Shown piece by piece: positions 43,136 through 51,886 of a DNA stretch of 64,000 nt. How positions within the stretch are numbered: the stretch's first letter is position 1; every line of letters begins with the position of its first letter. The position numbers and the translations under genes are program-made. Under the pieces are notes generated by a model. The model ran no database searches. It was not told the DNA's origin and was given only the letters and a program-made list of their open reading frames with translations. The stretch is from the NCBI RefSeq assembly GCF_000967725.1, contig NZ_JXYE01000006.1:248001-312000 (forward strand), given 5' to 3'. The stretch is from Loktanella sp. S4079. GTDB lineage: Bacteria; Pseudomonadota; Alphaproteobacteria; Rhodobacterales; Rhodobacteraceae.

Positions 43136-45265
43136 ATGACAAGCCATAACCCGCTTCCAGATACCCAAATTGGCGTGCGTCCAGCTACGGATACCGAAAC
43201 TGGCATTTGGTTCGAACACCATCAAACGGAAAACGGCCTTGCGCCGCTGGTCGATCTTGTCGCGCTGCCCGATGGCACCGAAGCTGGCGAGATTGCAAAC
43301 ACGTTTGTCGGGTTGGTCGCCGCGAATCCAGAGCTGGCACGCACATACCAATTTGACGATGCCGGTGAACTTTGGGTGCAACCTGCCAAGACGACAAATG
43401 GGCTGCATATCCGTTGGGCTGCTGATCCCGCAGATGCCGGAAAGGTGGCATCAGAAATCGCCGCAAAACCGTGGGACTTGGCGACACAAGGACCAGTAAG
43501 CCTTGGCGTGATCCTATCGGGTAAGACCGTTCACCTTGCGCTCATCCGGCATCCGATTGCGGCTGAATTGATCGACGGCAAAACACTCTTTGCGCAATTG
43601 GCCCCCCAAGCGACCGCAGTCGCGACGCAAACGCAAAACGATCCAATAACCCAAACTATTCTCAACGAATTCCAGCTCGCGCTTGATGCGCCAGATATGA
43701 TCGCCGACAGCGATTTTTTCGATTTTGGCGGCCACTCATTGGTGGCAACGCGGGTCATTGGACGGCTCGCGTCAAAACACGGAATTGAACTGCGGTTCAA
43801 TGACCTGTTTGCACACGCAACCGCGGCATCTTTGGCAAAGATTGCGCATTACGAGGCCCCGGAAACCGATCAGCCCGCCGACGATTGGGCCGCTGTGACA
43901 CCCGGAGCTTTGCCCGAAAAATACGAAACGCGCTCACGCATTCCGCTCTCTCTTGCGCAGGCGTCATTGTGGAAAATCTACGCGGCCTTGGGCTTTGGGC
44001 CGATGTTCAACATTCCATTTGTCCTGCGGTTTCTTGATCCCGTCGATGAAACAATCTTTGCCGCTGCATTTCGCGACATTCTAGAGCGCCACCCCGCCTT
44101 GCGTAGCCGCTTTTACGCCGATGGCGACACCGTCGAACAAGAATGCGTACCAATGGCCGAAGTTGACCAGCTTCAATGGTTCTGGCCATCTGAGGCGGTC
44201 CAAGACCCCAATCCGATCTTGGCCAAAGAGGCAGGATACACCTTTGATCTGGCGACAGAGCTGCCGATACGTTTGCGATTTATTCAAGGGGAAGACGGGC
44301 AGCTCCTATCGTTCCTGTTCCACCATATCGTGCTGGATGAATGGTCGGTGAACCTGATGATGGATGACTTGGCACGGGCCTACGCGGCGCGCGCAATCGG
44401 CCAAGCTCCCACATGGGACCAACCCATTGCGCCCTTTCATGCATTCGCACGCAAACAATCCGAGGCCGGTTTTGACCAAGCTGCCTTGGACTATTGGACC
44501 GACGCCCTAAAGAACGCATCTGACCCGCGCCCCATTCGGGCGGCCGATGCCGCACCTCTGGCCGTTTCTGAGAGCCATGCCGCCGACGGCGGGTGGACCG
44601 AAATTGCGCTCGAGCAATCTGTGACGGACGCACTTTATCGGTTGTCCAAAGATTGCTCTGCATCGCTGTTCAACACGGTATATGCCGCGATTTCTGTGGC
44701 GTTGCAGCGGCTCGCCGGGCTGGACGATTTGACCATCGGAACGTCAGCATCCGGACGAACGGACCCAGATTATTTCGACACCGTCGGTTACTTTACCACG
44801 GTCACAGCCCATAGCTTACGAGCACCGGACCACCTGACCCCACGCGAACTAATTGGGAATGTCCGTGACATGATCAACGGCTCACTGCCCTATTGCGAAA
44901 TTCCAATCGACCTTGTCGAAGAGGCGCTAACCAACGGCCAAGCCCCATTGGGAGAACATATGTTCGAGGTCTTTATTCAAATTCACGCGCAGAACAAATT
45001 AAACGGCACGCTTGAAGGTCCGGATCAGACGATCCGGTTTAGGCAGGTTGACCCTGACAAGAATGAATCCGTGCTTGGCCTGCAATTCGAGGTGGTCGAA
45101 GACGTCATCGAAGGGCAGAAACAACTGCGCGTGATGATGAGCTACCGCACCGCACATTACGGCCCAGAGGATGTCACTGCATTGACCCGTGCTGTTCAAA
45201 ACAGCTGTGCTGCCTTTGCCGGGCAGGATGCGGTGGACCGCCCTCTCGCGCAGCTATTGCCCTAG
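43136..45265 (+). CDS. NRPS, half-condensation - carrier - condensation (VibF-like C-terminal part)
   Basis: 709 residues. Residues 15-155 match only the N-terminal lobe of a condensation domain (ETGIWFEHH, NPELART, KPWDLATQGPVSLG), and its motif is decayed to HPIAAELIDG (139-148). Residues 170-240 are an intact peptidyl carrier with Ser201 in FFDFGGHSLVATRV. Residues 265-700 are a full condensation domain with HHIVLDEWS (His397, Asp401). In VibF the order after A is C1-T-C2, with C1 not needed for activity. This protein therefore looks like the detached rear half of VibF. It would accept the amino acid from the separate A domain and pass the oxazoline to the polyamine. Confidence 0.88.
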   Translation: MTSHNPLPDTQIGVRPATDTETGIWFEHHQTENGLAPLVDLVALPDGTEAGEIANTFVGLVAANPELARTYQFDDAGELWVQPAKTTNGLHIRWAADPADAGKVASEIAAKPWDLATQGPVSLGVILSGKTVHLALIRHPIAAELIDGKTLFAQLAPQATAVATQTQNDPITQTILNEFQLALDAPDMIADSDFFDFGGHSLVATRVIGRLASKHGIELRFNDLFAHATAASLAKIAHYEAPETDQPADDWAAVTPGALPEKYETRSRIPLSLAQASLWKIYAALGFGPMFNIPFVLRFLDPVDETIFAAAFRDILERHPALRSRFYADGDTVEQECVPMAEVDQLQWFWPSEAVQDPNPILAKEAGYTFDLATELPIRLRFIQGEDGQLLSFLFHHIVLDEWSVNLMMDDLARAYAARAIGQAPTWDQPIAPFHAFARKQSEAGFDQAALDYWTDALKNASDPRPIRAADAAPLAVSESHAADGGWTEIALEQSVTDALYRLSKDCSASLFNTVYAAISVALQRLAGLDDLTIGTSASGRTDPDYFDTVGYFTTVTAHSLRAPDHLTPRELIGNVRDMINGSLPYCEIPIDLVEEALTNGQAPLGEHMFEVFIQIHAQNKLNGTLEGPDQTIRFRQVDPDKNESVLGLQFEVVEDVIEGQKQLRVMMSYRTAHYGPEDVTALTRAVQNSCAAFAGQDAVDRPLAQLLP

Positions 45266-45296
45266 ATTTCAAACCACATGCCAGTCAGAGGCCACT

Positions 45297-46094
45297 TTGG
45301 ACGCCAGTAACCAGCAAACAACCACGCGCCTCAGCGCCCAAGACCTGTCACTGTCTTACGCCGGGCGCGTGATCAGCCAAAACCTGTCACTACAGGTTCC
45401 CGACCAACAGATTTCGGTCATTATCGGGCCAAACGGTTGTGGCAAATCCACGCTCTTGCGCGGGATGTGTAATTTGCTGTCCCCCCAAACCGGCCGTGTT
45501 GTTCTGGACGGGGCTGATATTGCACAGCTTTCGGCGCGGGGCCTTGCCCAAAAGGTTGGATTGCTCCCGCAAAGCGCCCAAGCACCTGCGGGTATCCGTG
45601 TGGCAGACCTCGTTGCGCGCGGTCGCTATCCTCATCAGGGACCATTCCGCCAAAACAGCCCAGAGGACGAACGCATCGTCGCAACTGCGATGCAAGCCGC
45701 TGGTGTTGCCGATCTTGCCGACCAAGAGGTCGACGCCCTGTCCGGGGGGCAACGACAGCGCGTCTGGATCGCACTTGTACTTGCGCAAGAAACACCGATC
45801 TTGCTGCTAGATGAGCCGACGACTTTTCTAGATATCGCACATCAGATTGAACTGCTGACACTCTTGCGCAAGCTGAACAATGAAAACGGGCGCACAATCG
45901 TCGCCGTATTGCACGACCTCAATCAAGCATGCCGCTATGCCGACAATCTGATTGTCATGAAAGACGGACAGATCGTCGCCGAAGGCGCGCCTGGTACGCT
46001 CATGTCGCCCAAGCTACTGCAACAAGTGTTTGGATTGGATGGGATCATCATTGACGATCCCATCAGTCATACGCCGATGATCGTGCCACGCTGA
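45297..46094 (+). CDS. fepC: Ferric-siderophore ABC transporter ATPase, FepC-like
   Basis: 265 residues from TTG at 45297, with AGAGG seven bases upstream; a longer frame reaches back into the NRPS gene and is unlikely. Walker A is GPNGCGKST, signature LSGGQRQRVW, Walker B ILLLDEPTTFLDIAHQ, all typical of FecE/FepC. It powers the FepDG permease. It lies 31 bases after the NRPS gene, and the next gene on the other strand ends at the adjacent base. Confidence 0.92.
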   Translation: MDASNQQTTTRLSAQDLSLSYAGRVISQNLSLQVPDQQISVIIGPNGCGKSTLLRGMCNLLSPQTGRVVLDGADIAQLSARGLAQKVGLLPQSAQAPAGIRVADLVARGRYPHQGPFRQNSPEDERIVATAMQAAGVADLADQEVDALSGGQRQRVWIALVLAQETPILLLDEPTTFLDIAHQIELLTLLRKLNNENGRTIVAVLHDLNQACRYADNLIVMKDGQIVAEGAPGTLMSPKLLQQVFGLDGIIIDDPISHTPMIVPR

Positions 46095-47888
46095 TTAACG
46101 CGCGACAGACCATTTCTTGATCGCGCCTTGTGCGTCCCACATCCGTGCATAGCGCCCACCAGCGGCCAACAAATCATCATGTTTGCCAGCTTGCTTTAAC
46201 GCGCCGTCCTCGATCACCAGAATTTGGTCAGCGCCGACAATGGTGGACAACCGATGCGCAATCACAATGACGGTCTTTTGCGATACCAGCGCATCAAGTG
46301 CGCGCTGAACAGCAAGCTCGCTCTCGGTATCAAGTGCGGCGGTCGGTTCATCCAGCACGATAATCGGCGCATCCTTAAGCAATGCCCGCGCGATCGAGAT
46401 ACGTTGACGTTCGCCGCCCGATAGGCGGCCACCAATTTCGCCCAGCGGGGTTTGCCACCCCTGCGGCAAACGTTCGATGAAATCCAAACATTGTGCCGCT
46501 TTGGCGGCGGCGCGGACTTCTTCGTCAGTTGCCTCTGGGCGGCCCATCCGAATATTGGCTAGCACCGTATCGTTGAACAAATAAACATCTTGGAACACCA
46601 CAGAAATCAGGCTGTTAATCTGGTCCGCTGGAATTTGGCGCAAATCGACGCCACCGATGGTGACGGCACCCTGCTGCGGATCAAAATGCCTTAGCAGCAA
46701 CCGAGTGAGCGTCGTCTTGCCACAACCCGACGGCCCGACAAGCGCGGTCAGCGACCGTTCGGGCAGTTCCACGCTAAAGCGACTAATCGCCTGACCATCG
46801 CCTTGTGCGTAGGTGAAATCAACATTCTCAAAGGCGATCCCAAATTTGTCGGGCACCTGTGCGGGTTCTGATTGCGCCAGGGGTTTGGTCGCCATCAAGG
46901 CACCGATCCGTTCAAGCGCGGCTTCCATCACCTCAAGCATCGCAGTGTACAAAATAAAGGTGGATAGCGGCTCTGACAGGCGGGCAACGATAACAAAAAC
47001 TGCGCCCAAAGTTGCGGGATGCAAGCTGCCTGCAACGACCAGCCAAATACCAAGCCCCAAGACGACAATCAGCCCAAGCTCAACCACGCTGGCGACGATA
47101 ATATTGGGTTTCGCCCCTTTGCGATGGCCAAAGGCCTGAATGGATTCAAGTTTGTGAAACGTCTCAGACAGCTTCTCGGCCTTTTCCCCGGCCCGACCTG
47201 CGGCACGCAAAATCGCGAGCCCTTGGGTATATTCAAGCACATCTGCGCTGGCCTCTTGGTGGGCTTGCCCCAAGATGCGCTTACCACGCCCTAGCGCTGG
47301 CCGCCGCCAACGATACAGCGGGACAATCGCCGGAAAAATCAAAAGCAGCAGCAGCCCGAGCCGCCAGTCGAACATCAAAATACCCAGTGCCGCACAAAGC
47401 GGTGTGATAATCGCCGTAAACACCAGATTAAGCACGGTCAGCGCATAAAGCAGGTTCTCATCCACGTTGCCCAGCACCATCGAATTCAACTCTCCGGCAC
47501 GTTTGTTTTGTAGCTGTTCAAGTGGGATTTCACGTAGTTTCGCACCCAATTGCCCGCGCAAACGCCATGTCGCGCGGACCATGCGACCGTCGAAATCGAA
47601 CCCCTGCGCAAACCACCGCAAACCCGATGCCGTCCCCATCAGGGCGATCATCACGCCCAACCAGACCAACGCCCGGCTGAGGTCAGGGTCAGTCGCGGCA
47701 GCGGTGAACAGCGGCGCAATCGCAGCTAGGCCAAATCCTTGGAATGCAGCGGCTGCGATTAATCCAGCCAATGACCAACGCAGGCCCGGTGCTGCCTCTG
47801 GCCCGACGCTATACGCCAATTGGCGAAAGGTGGTTAGGAATGAGCTCGCATTTGTTTTGCGCGGCGCAGCATTTGATGATTTCGACAT
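46095..47888 (-). CDS. ABC transporter, fused membrane-ATPase half (YbtQ/IrtB-like)
   Basis: 597 residues: six membrane helices (about 20-320) then an ATPase with GPSGCGKTTLTRLLLRHF, LSGGERQRISIARALL and IVLDEPTAALDTESE. With the upstream gene it forms a heterodimeric type IV exporter-fold transporter. The YbtPQ and IrtAB pairs of this group import ferric siderophores despite their exporter fold; others export the free siderophore. Its start shares one base with the upstream stop (TAATG). Confidence 0.87.
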   Translation of the reverse strand: MSKSSNAAPRKTNASSFLTTFRQLAYSVGPEAAPGLRWSLAGLIAAAAFQGFGLAAIAPLFTAAATDPDLSRALVWLGVMIALMGTASGLRWFAQGFDFDGRMVRATWRLRGQLGAKLREIPLEQLQNKRAGELNSMVLGNVDENLLYALTVLNLVFTAIITPLCAALGILMFDWRLGLLLLLIFPAIVPLYRWRRPALGRGKRILGQAHQEASADVLEYTQGLAILRAAGRAGEKAEKLSETFHKLESIQAFGHRKGAKPNIIVASVVELGLIVVLGLGIWLVVAGSLHPATLGAVFVIVARLSEPLSTFILYTAMLEVMEAALERIGALMATKPLAQSEPAQVPDKFGIAFENVDFTYAQGDGQAISRFSVELPERSLTALVGPSGCGKTTLTRLLLRHFDPQQGAVTIGGVDLRQIPADQINSLISVVFQDVYLFNDTVLANIRMGRPEATDEEVRAAAKAAQCLDFIERLPQGWQTPLGEIGGRLSGGERQRISIARALLKDAPIIVLDEPTAALDTESELAVQRALDALVSQKTVIVIAHRLSTIVGADQILVIEDGALKQAGKHDDLLAAGGRYARMWDAQGAIKKWSVAR

Positions 47889-49705
47889 TATTCTGCCAGC
47901 TCCTGCATCTTTGGGGCCATTTTCGTCTGGCGGGCACCGCCCAAAGACCAGTTCTGCGCCTGTTCATAATTGTTCCACAGCCGGGCATAGACCCCGCCCT
48001 GTGTGACCAACTCATCGTGTTTGCCGCGCTCTGCGATCTGCCCGCGATCAAAGACCAAAATCTGATCTGCATCGCGGATCGTGGATAGTCTGTGCGCCAC
48101 CATGATCACAGTCCGCCCGCGCATCAGCTCGGACAGGGCAGCGATCAACTCTGCCTCATTTTCTGGATCGGCAAAGGCGGTCGCCTCGTCCAACACCAAG
48201 ATCGGGCGGCTTTGCAAAAGTGCGCGCGCAATGGCGATGCGCTGACGTTGCCCGCCGGATAAAAACACGCCCCGTTCACCGACCGGGGTATCGTATCCCT
48301 GCGGTAAATCACTGATGAATCCATGCGCTTGGGCGGCAGTCGCGGCAGCGATCACCTCTTGATCGGACGCATCCGGTTTACCAATCCGAATGTTTGCCGC
48401 GATAGATTCCGCGAATAGAAAGCTTTCCTGAAACACAAAGGCAACTTGTTCCATCAGCTGATCAGTCGTCATTTGACGGATATCCTGACCATGCAATGAA
48501 ATTGCGCCCTCTGCCACGTCCCAAAATCGCGGGATCAAGCGTGCAACGGTGGTCTTTCCCGCCCCCGATGGACCAACAAGTGCGGTGACGCTGCCCTCGG
48601 CGACATCAAAACTAATGTCGCGCAGCGCGGGGGCTAGATCAGGACCATAGGCAAAGGTCACATTATCAAATTGCAGCGCGGGCGCCGTCGGATCAGGCTG
48701 GGTTTCACCCGGCTCGCCCTGCCCTAATTCTGGGGCGTTCATGACTTCTTCGATGCGCGCGACACTAAGCGAGACTTTCTCGATCATATGACGCAGCATC
48801 ATCATTGGCATCATCGCCTCGGCCATTCCGGTGCAAATCAACAGCACGCCAAGCCACCGCGACGCAGATAAATCACCAGCGGATGTCAACCAAAGCCCGG
48901 TGCCCAAAACCAATGTCAGGGTTGGCATAGGGCTAAGCACAAGCCAAGAAAATCGCGCCGGAAAACCAGCCGCGCGATACCAATCCAACATGACCTTAAG
49001 ATAGCCATCCAACGCATCTTGATAGCGGCCAAAGCTCATCTTGCCGCTGTCGAAATTGCGCACAACTGGCATGGCCTGCACGTATTCCACGACCGCCGCA
49101 CCAACCTGTTCACGGGCAGCGTTATATTTACGCACCATATCGCGACGGCGTTTTTGCGCGCCGCTCAAGATTCCATAGCCCAGCCCCAAAATGATCAGCG
49201 TCACCAACGCCAGTCGCCAATCCAACGCGATTAACAGCCCAAGCGTGACAACAGGCGTCACATAGGCGCGGGCATAAAGCGGGGTGCTATCTGCGACAAA
49301 GACATGCAGCGCCTTAACGTCGTCATGAATGACCTTGGCCAGCGCACCTGCACCTTGGGTTTCGACATAGCCTAGCGATACGCGGGCTAGACGCTCTGCC
49401 AATCCGATGCGCAGCACCCGTTCAAGCCGAAACGCCGCATAATGCGCCTGATTGAAAGCACCAAGTCGGGCGACATAGGCACCCACAGTGCATATTGCAG
49501 CACCCGCAAACCACAGCCACGGCACCGTTGTCGGGTCAACGATCAGCCGCTGCACAACCATCATCAACTGCAACATCACCGCTAAACCAAACAAGGCTGA
49601 ACTCGCGGAGATCGCCATCGCGAGCCTGATCTGCATTTTGACGGGAGTCAAAATACGCCAAGGCGACAGACGTTTTGGTTTTTTTGCGGGATGATCTGAC
49701 GCCAT
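47888..49705 (-). CDS. ABC transporter, fused membrane-ATPase half (YbtP/IrtA-like)
   Basis: 605 residues: membrane domain (about 30-330) and ATPase with GPSGAGKTTVARLIPRF, LSGGQRQRIAIARALL and ILVLDEATAFADPENE; ATAFADPENE is typical of YbtP/IrtA proteins. There is no siderophore-interacting reductase domain of the kind fused to mycobacterial IrtA. AGGC precedes the ATG. It is the partner of the overlapping downstream gene. Import or export of the siderophore cannot be decided from sequence. Confidence 0.87.
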   Translation of the reverse strand: MASDHPAKKPKRLSPWRILTPVKMQIRLAMAISASSALFGLAVMLQLMMVVQRLIVDPTTVPWLWFAGAAICTVGAYVARLGAFNQAHYAAFRLERVLRIGLAERLARVSLGYVETQGAGALAKVIHDDVKALHVFVADSTPLYARAYVTPVVTLGLLIALDWRLALVTLIILGLGYGILSGAQKRRRDMVRKYNAAREQVGAAVVEYVQAMPVVRNFDSGKMSFGRYQDALDGYLKVMLDWYRAAGFPARFSWLVLSPMPTLTLVLGTGLWLTSAGDLSASRWLGVLLICTGMAEAMMPMMMLRHMIEKVSLSVARIEEVMNAPELGQGEPGETQPDPTAPALQFDNVTFAYGPDLAPALRDISFDVAEGSVTALVGPSGAGKTTVARLIPRFWDVAEGAISLHGQDIRQMTTDQLMEQVAFVFQESFLFAESIAANIRIGKPDASDQEVIAAATAAQAHGFISDLPQGYDTPVGERGVFLSGGQRQRIAIARALLQSRPILVLDEATAFADPENEAELIAALSELMRGRTVIMVAHRLSTIRDADQILVFDRGQIAERGKHDELVTQGGVYARLWNNYEQAQNWSLGGARQTKMAPKMQELAE

Positions 49706-49797
49706 GGCCTGCCTCGTTGAAATGACGGACTGTTGGCTAGGCTCTTGCAGCTTGGCTTGTTGCGGCGGACGATAACGACCGACCGGCTGGACTACAA

Positions 49798-49819
49798 CCG
49801 CCGGACGACCTTCCGGCGG
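49798..49819 (-). terminator. Hairpin after the agmatinase gene
   Basis: CCGCCGGA (49798-49805) pairs with TCCGGCGG (49812-49819). It lies 36 bases downstream of the agmatinase stop and separates the spermidine operon from the siderophore ABC pair, which is transcribed in the same direction. The T-run is weak. Confidence 0.55.
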
Positions 49820-49855
49820 AACTTATTCTTAATGACAGAGGTGAAATAACTGAAA

Positions 49856-50710
49856 TTAATCAGCCATTTCCATGATCGCATAGGTAATCTGCGCCGTGGT
49901 AAAGTCAGACACCGTACTATCGTCATGCGGTGCCAGTTCAACCACATCAAACCCAACCAAACGACGCCCCTTGAGCGCGTGACGCACGAGATTCAGCGCC
50001 TGATAGTACCCCAACCCACCCGGCACCGGTGTACCCGTCGCAGGCAAGATCGACGGATCCAAGCCATCGACATCAAAACTAACATAGACGTCTTGGGGGA
50101 AATCGTCGGGCAGATCGACTGCACTGATGTTTTCGGTCACCAGTTCTTCGGCATCGCGATAGAAAACGCCGCAGTTTTTGCGACGCTCTGCCTCTTCGGT
50201 GCAAAGCGCCCGGACGCCGAACTGAGCGATCCGAATATTATCTTCTTCGGCAAGCAATTGCATAACGGACGCGTGCGAATGGCGCTCATCTTGATAGGCA
50301 CGACGCAAATCGGCATGCGCATCAATTTGTACAATTCCAACATTTCGGCCTAGACCACGGACCACTCCGCGCACCGCACCATAAGAAAGCCCATGTTCGC
50401 CGCCCAATGTAACGGGCACGGCACCGTCTTTGACCGCGGCCTCGGTTCGGACGGCGATGCGCTCCATCACCTCGGGCAAGGGGCCTGCACAGTCAACCCC
50501 AGCTTCGGTCGCAATCCCCCTTGCACAGGGTTCGGTGCCACGAAACAGGCGCTCTAGTTCGACACTTGCCTCAAGAATGGCATCAGGCCCGCCTGCGGTG
50601 CCTGAACCATAGGACACGGTACGCTCTAGCGGCACGGGGATCACCCGAAATTTGGCCGATTGTGGGTCACGTTCGGTTGGCGACAACTCGCCTTCTAGGA
50701 AATAAGTCAT
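49856..50710 (-). CDS. speB: Agmatinase
   Basis: 284 residues of the ureohydrolase family. The binuclear-manganese ligands are in GGEHGLSYG, IVQIDAHADLR and SFDVDGLDPS. It hydrolyses agmatine to putrescine and urea, following the arginine decarboxylase made by the first gene of this operon. Its start overlaps the decarboxylase stop by four bases. Arginase is excluded by the gene company rather than by sequence alone. Confidence 0.93.
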   Translation of the reverse strand: MTYFLEGELSPTERDPQSAKFRVIPVPLERTVSYGSGTAGGPDAILEASVELERLFRGTEPCARGIATEAGVDCAGPLPEVMERIAVRTEAAVKDGAVPVTLGGEHGLSYGAVRGVVRGLGRNVGIVQIDAHADLRRAYQDERHSHASVMQLLAEEDNIRIAQFGVRALCTEEAERRKNCGVFYRDAEELVTENISAVDLPDDFPQDVYVSFDVDGLDPSILPATGTPVPGGLGYYQALNLVRHALKGRRLVGFDVVELAPHDDSTVSDFTTAQITYAIMEMAD

Positions 50711-51879
50711 GACAAGCGCTCCACAAAATCTTCGTAGGTAAATTCGCGGATCATCCGCAGATCATTCGTGTCAGAGTTCCACAGCGCAATCGCAGGCAAG
50801 GGAACCCCGTTAAACGTATTGGTTTTCACCATCGAATAATGGGCCTGATCCAAAAACGCGATGCGGTCGCCCGGTGCCAATTCCTGTGCCGGCGTATAGT
50901 CACCGATCACGTCACCCGCCAAACACGATGGCCCGCCCAAACGATAGGTCGTGCCCTTTGCAACCTCGCCCAATAGATCAGGGCGATAAGGCGCCTCGAT
51001 CACATCGGGCATATGGCATGTCGCCGAGATATCCGTGATGGCCAGCGGCATATCGTTTTCGGCAACATCCAACACTTCGCCGACCAAGATGCCCGCATGC
51101 AGCGCGCAGGCCTCGCCGGGTTCGAGGTAAACCTCAACGCCGTAGGTTTCCCGGATGTGCTGGATCAGCGCGATCAGCCCCGCGCGATCATAATCAGCCT
51201 TGGTGATGTGATGCCCGCCACCAAGGTTCAGCCACTTCATGTTCTTCAGCCACGGCCCAAGACGGTCTTCGACCGCATCCCAAGTCCGCTTGAGGGGTTC
51301 AAAACCCTGTTCGCAGAGCGTGTGCATATGCAGCCCGTCGATGCCAACTAGATCAGCCGCGCTGACCTTTGATATCGGCGTGCCGAGCCGCGAACATTGC
51401 GCTGCCGGATCGTATTTTGGATTCCACCCTTCGGAATGTTCCGGGTTGATACGGAGACCAAGGCTAACGGTTTCGCCCGCATCCCGCGCGGTTTGTACCT
51501 GGCTGGCGAAACGCTGATGCTGGCTTGGCGTATTAAAGATCAGGTGATCGGATAGATGGATGATTTCATCCAGATCATCCGCCTTGAACCCGGCGCAATA
51601 GGTTGTGACCTCACCCGCATATTTTTCGCGGCCTAGCCGGGCCTCATAAAGGCCCGACGCGCAAACACCCGACAGGTATTTGTTGACCAAAGGCGCCGTC
51701 GCAAACATCGAAAACGCCTTGAGCGCCAATAGAACATGCGCACCTGATTGCTTGGCCACGTCGGCCAAGATGCTCAGGTTACGTTCGATCGCGACTTCGT
51801 CCACGACAAAGCATGGCGAAGGCACTCGGGTAAGGTCAAACCGCGCGAAACTAGCGCGGGAGAGTTCTTCGATATCCAT
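50707..51879 (-). CDS. nspC: Carboxynorspermidine/carboxyspermidine decarboxylase
   Basis: 390 residues from ATG at 51879; the frame extends 19 residues upstream into the preceding gene. It is a PLP enzyme of the alanine-racemase-fold group: pyridoxal Lys in VLLALKAFSMF, phosphate-binding LNLGGGHHITKADYD, and the Cys-containing C-terminal loop GPSCLAGDVIGD. It decarboxylates carboxyspermidine (or carboxynorspermidine) to spermidine (or norspermidine). It lies seven bases after the dehydrogenase gene. Confidence 0.93.
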   Translation of the reverse strand: MDIEELSRASFARFDLTRVPSPCFVVDEVAIERNLSILADVAKQSGAHVLLALKAFSMFATAPLVNKYLSGVCASGLYEARLGREKYAGEVTTYCAGFKADDLDEIIHLSDHLIFNTPSQHQRFASQVQTARDAGETVSLGLRINPEHSEGWNPKYDPAAQCSRLGTPISKVSAADLVGIDGLHMHTLCEQGFEPLKRTWDAVEDRLGPWLKNMKWLNLGGGHHITKADYDRAGLIALIQHIRETYGVEVYLEPGEACALHAGILVGEVLDVAENDMPLAITDISATCHMPDVIEAPYRPDLLGEVAKGTTYRLGGPSCLAGDVIGDYTPAQELAPGDRIAFLDQAHYSMVKTNTFNGVPLPAIALWNSDTNDLRMIREFTYEDFVERLS

Positions 51880-51886
51880 TGTCCGC

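Noticed and set aside
45189..45296. Longer FepC-like frame reaching back into the second NRPS gene
   Set aside because: The 36 extra residues do not match the family, and the TTG at 45297 has a ribosome site.
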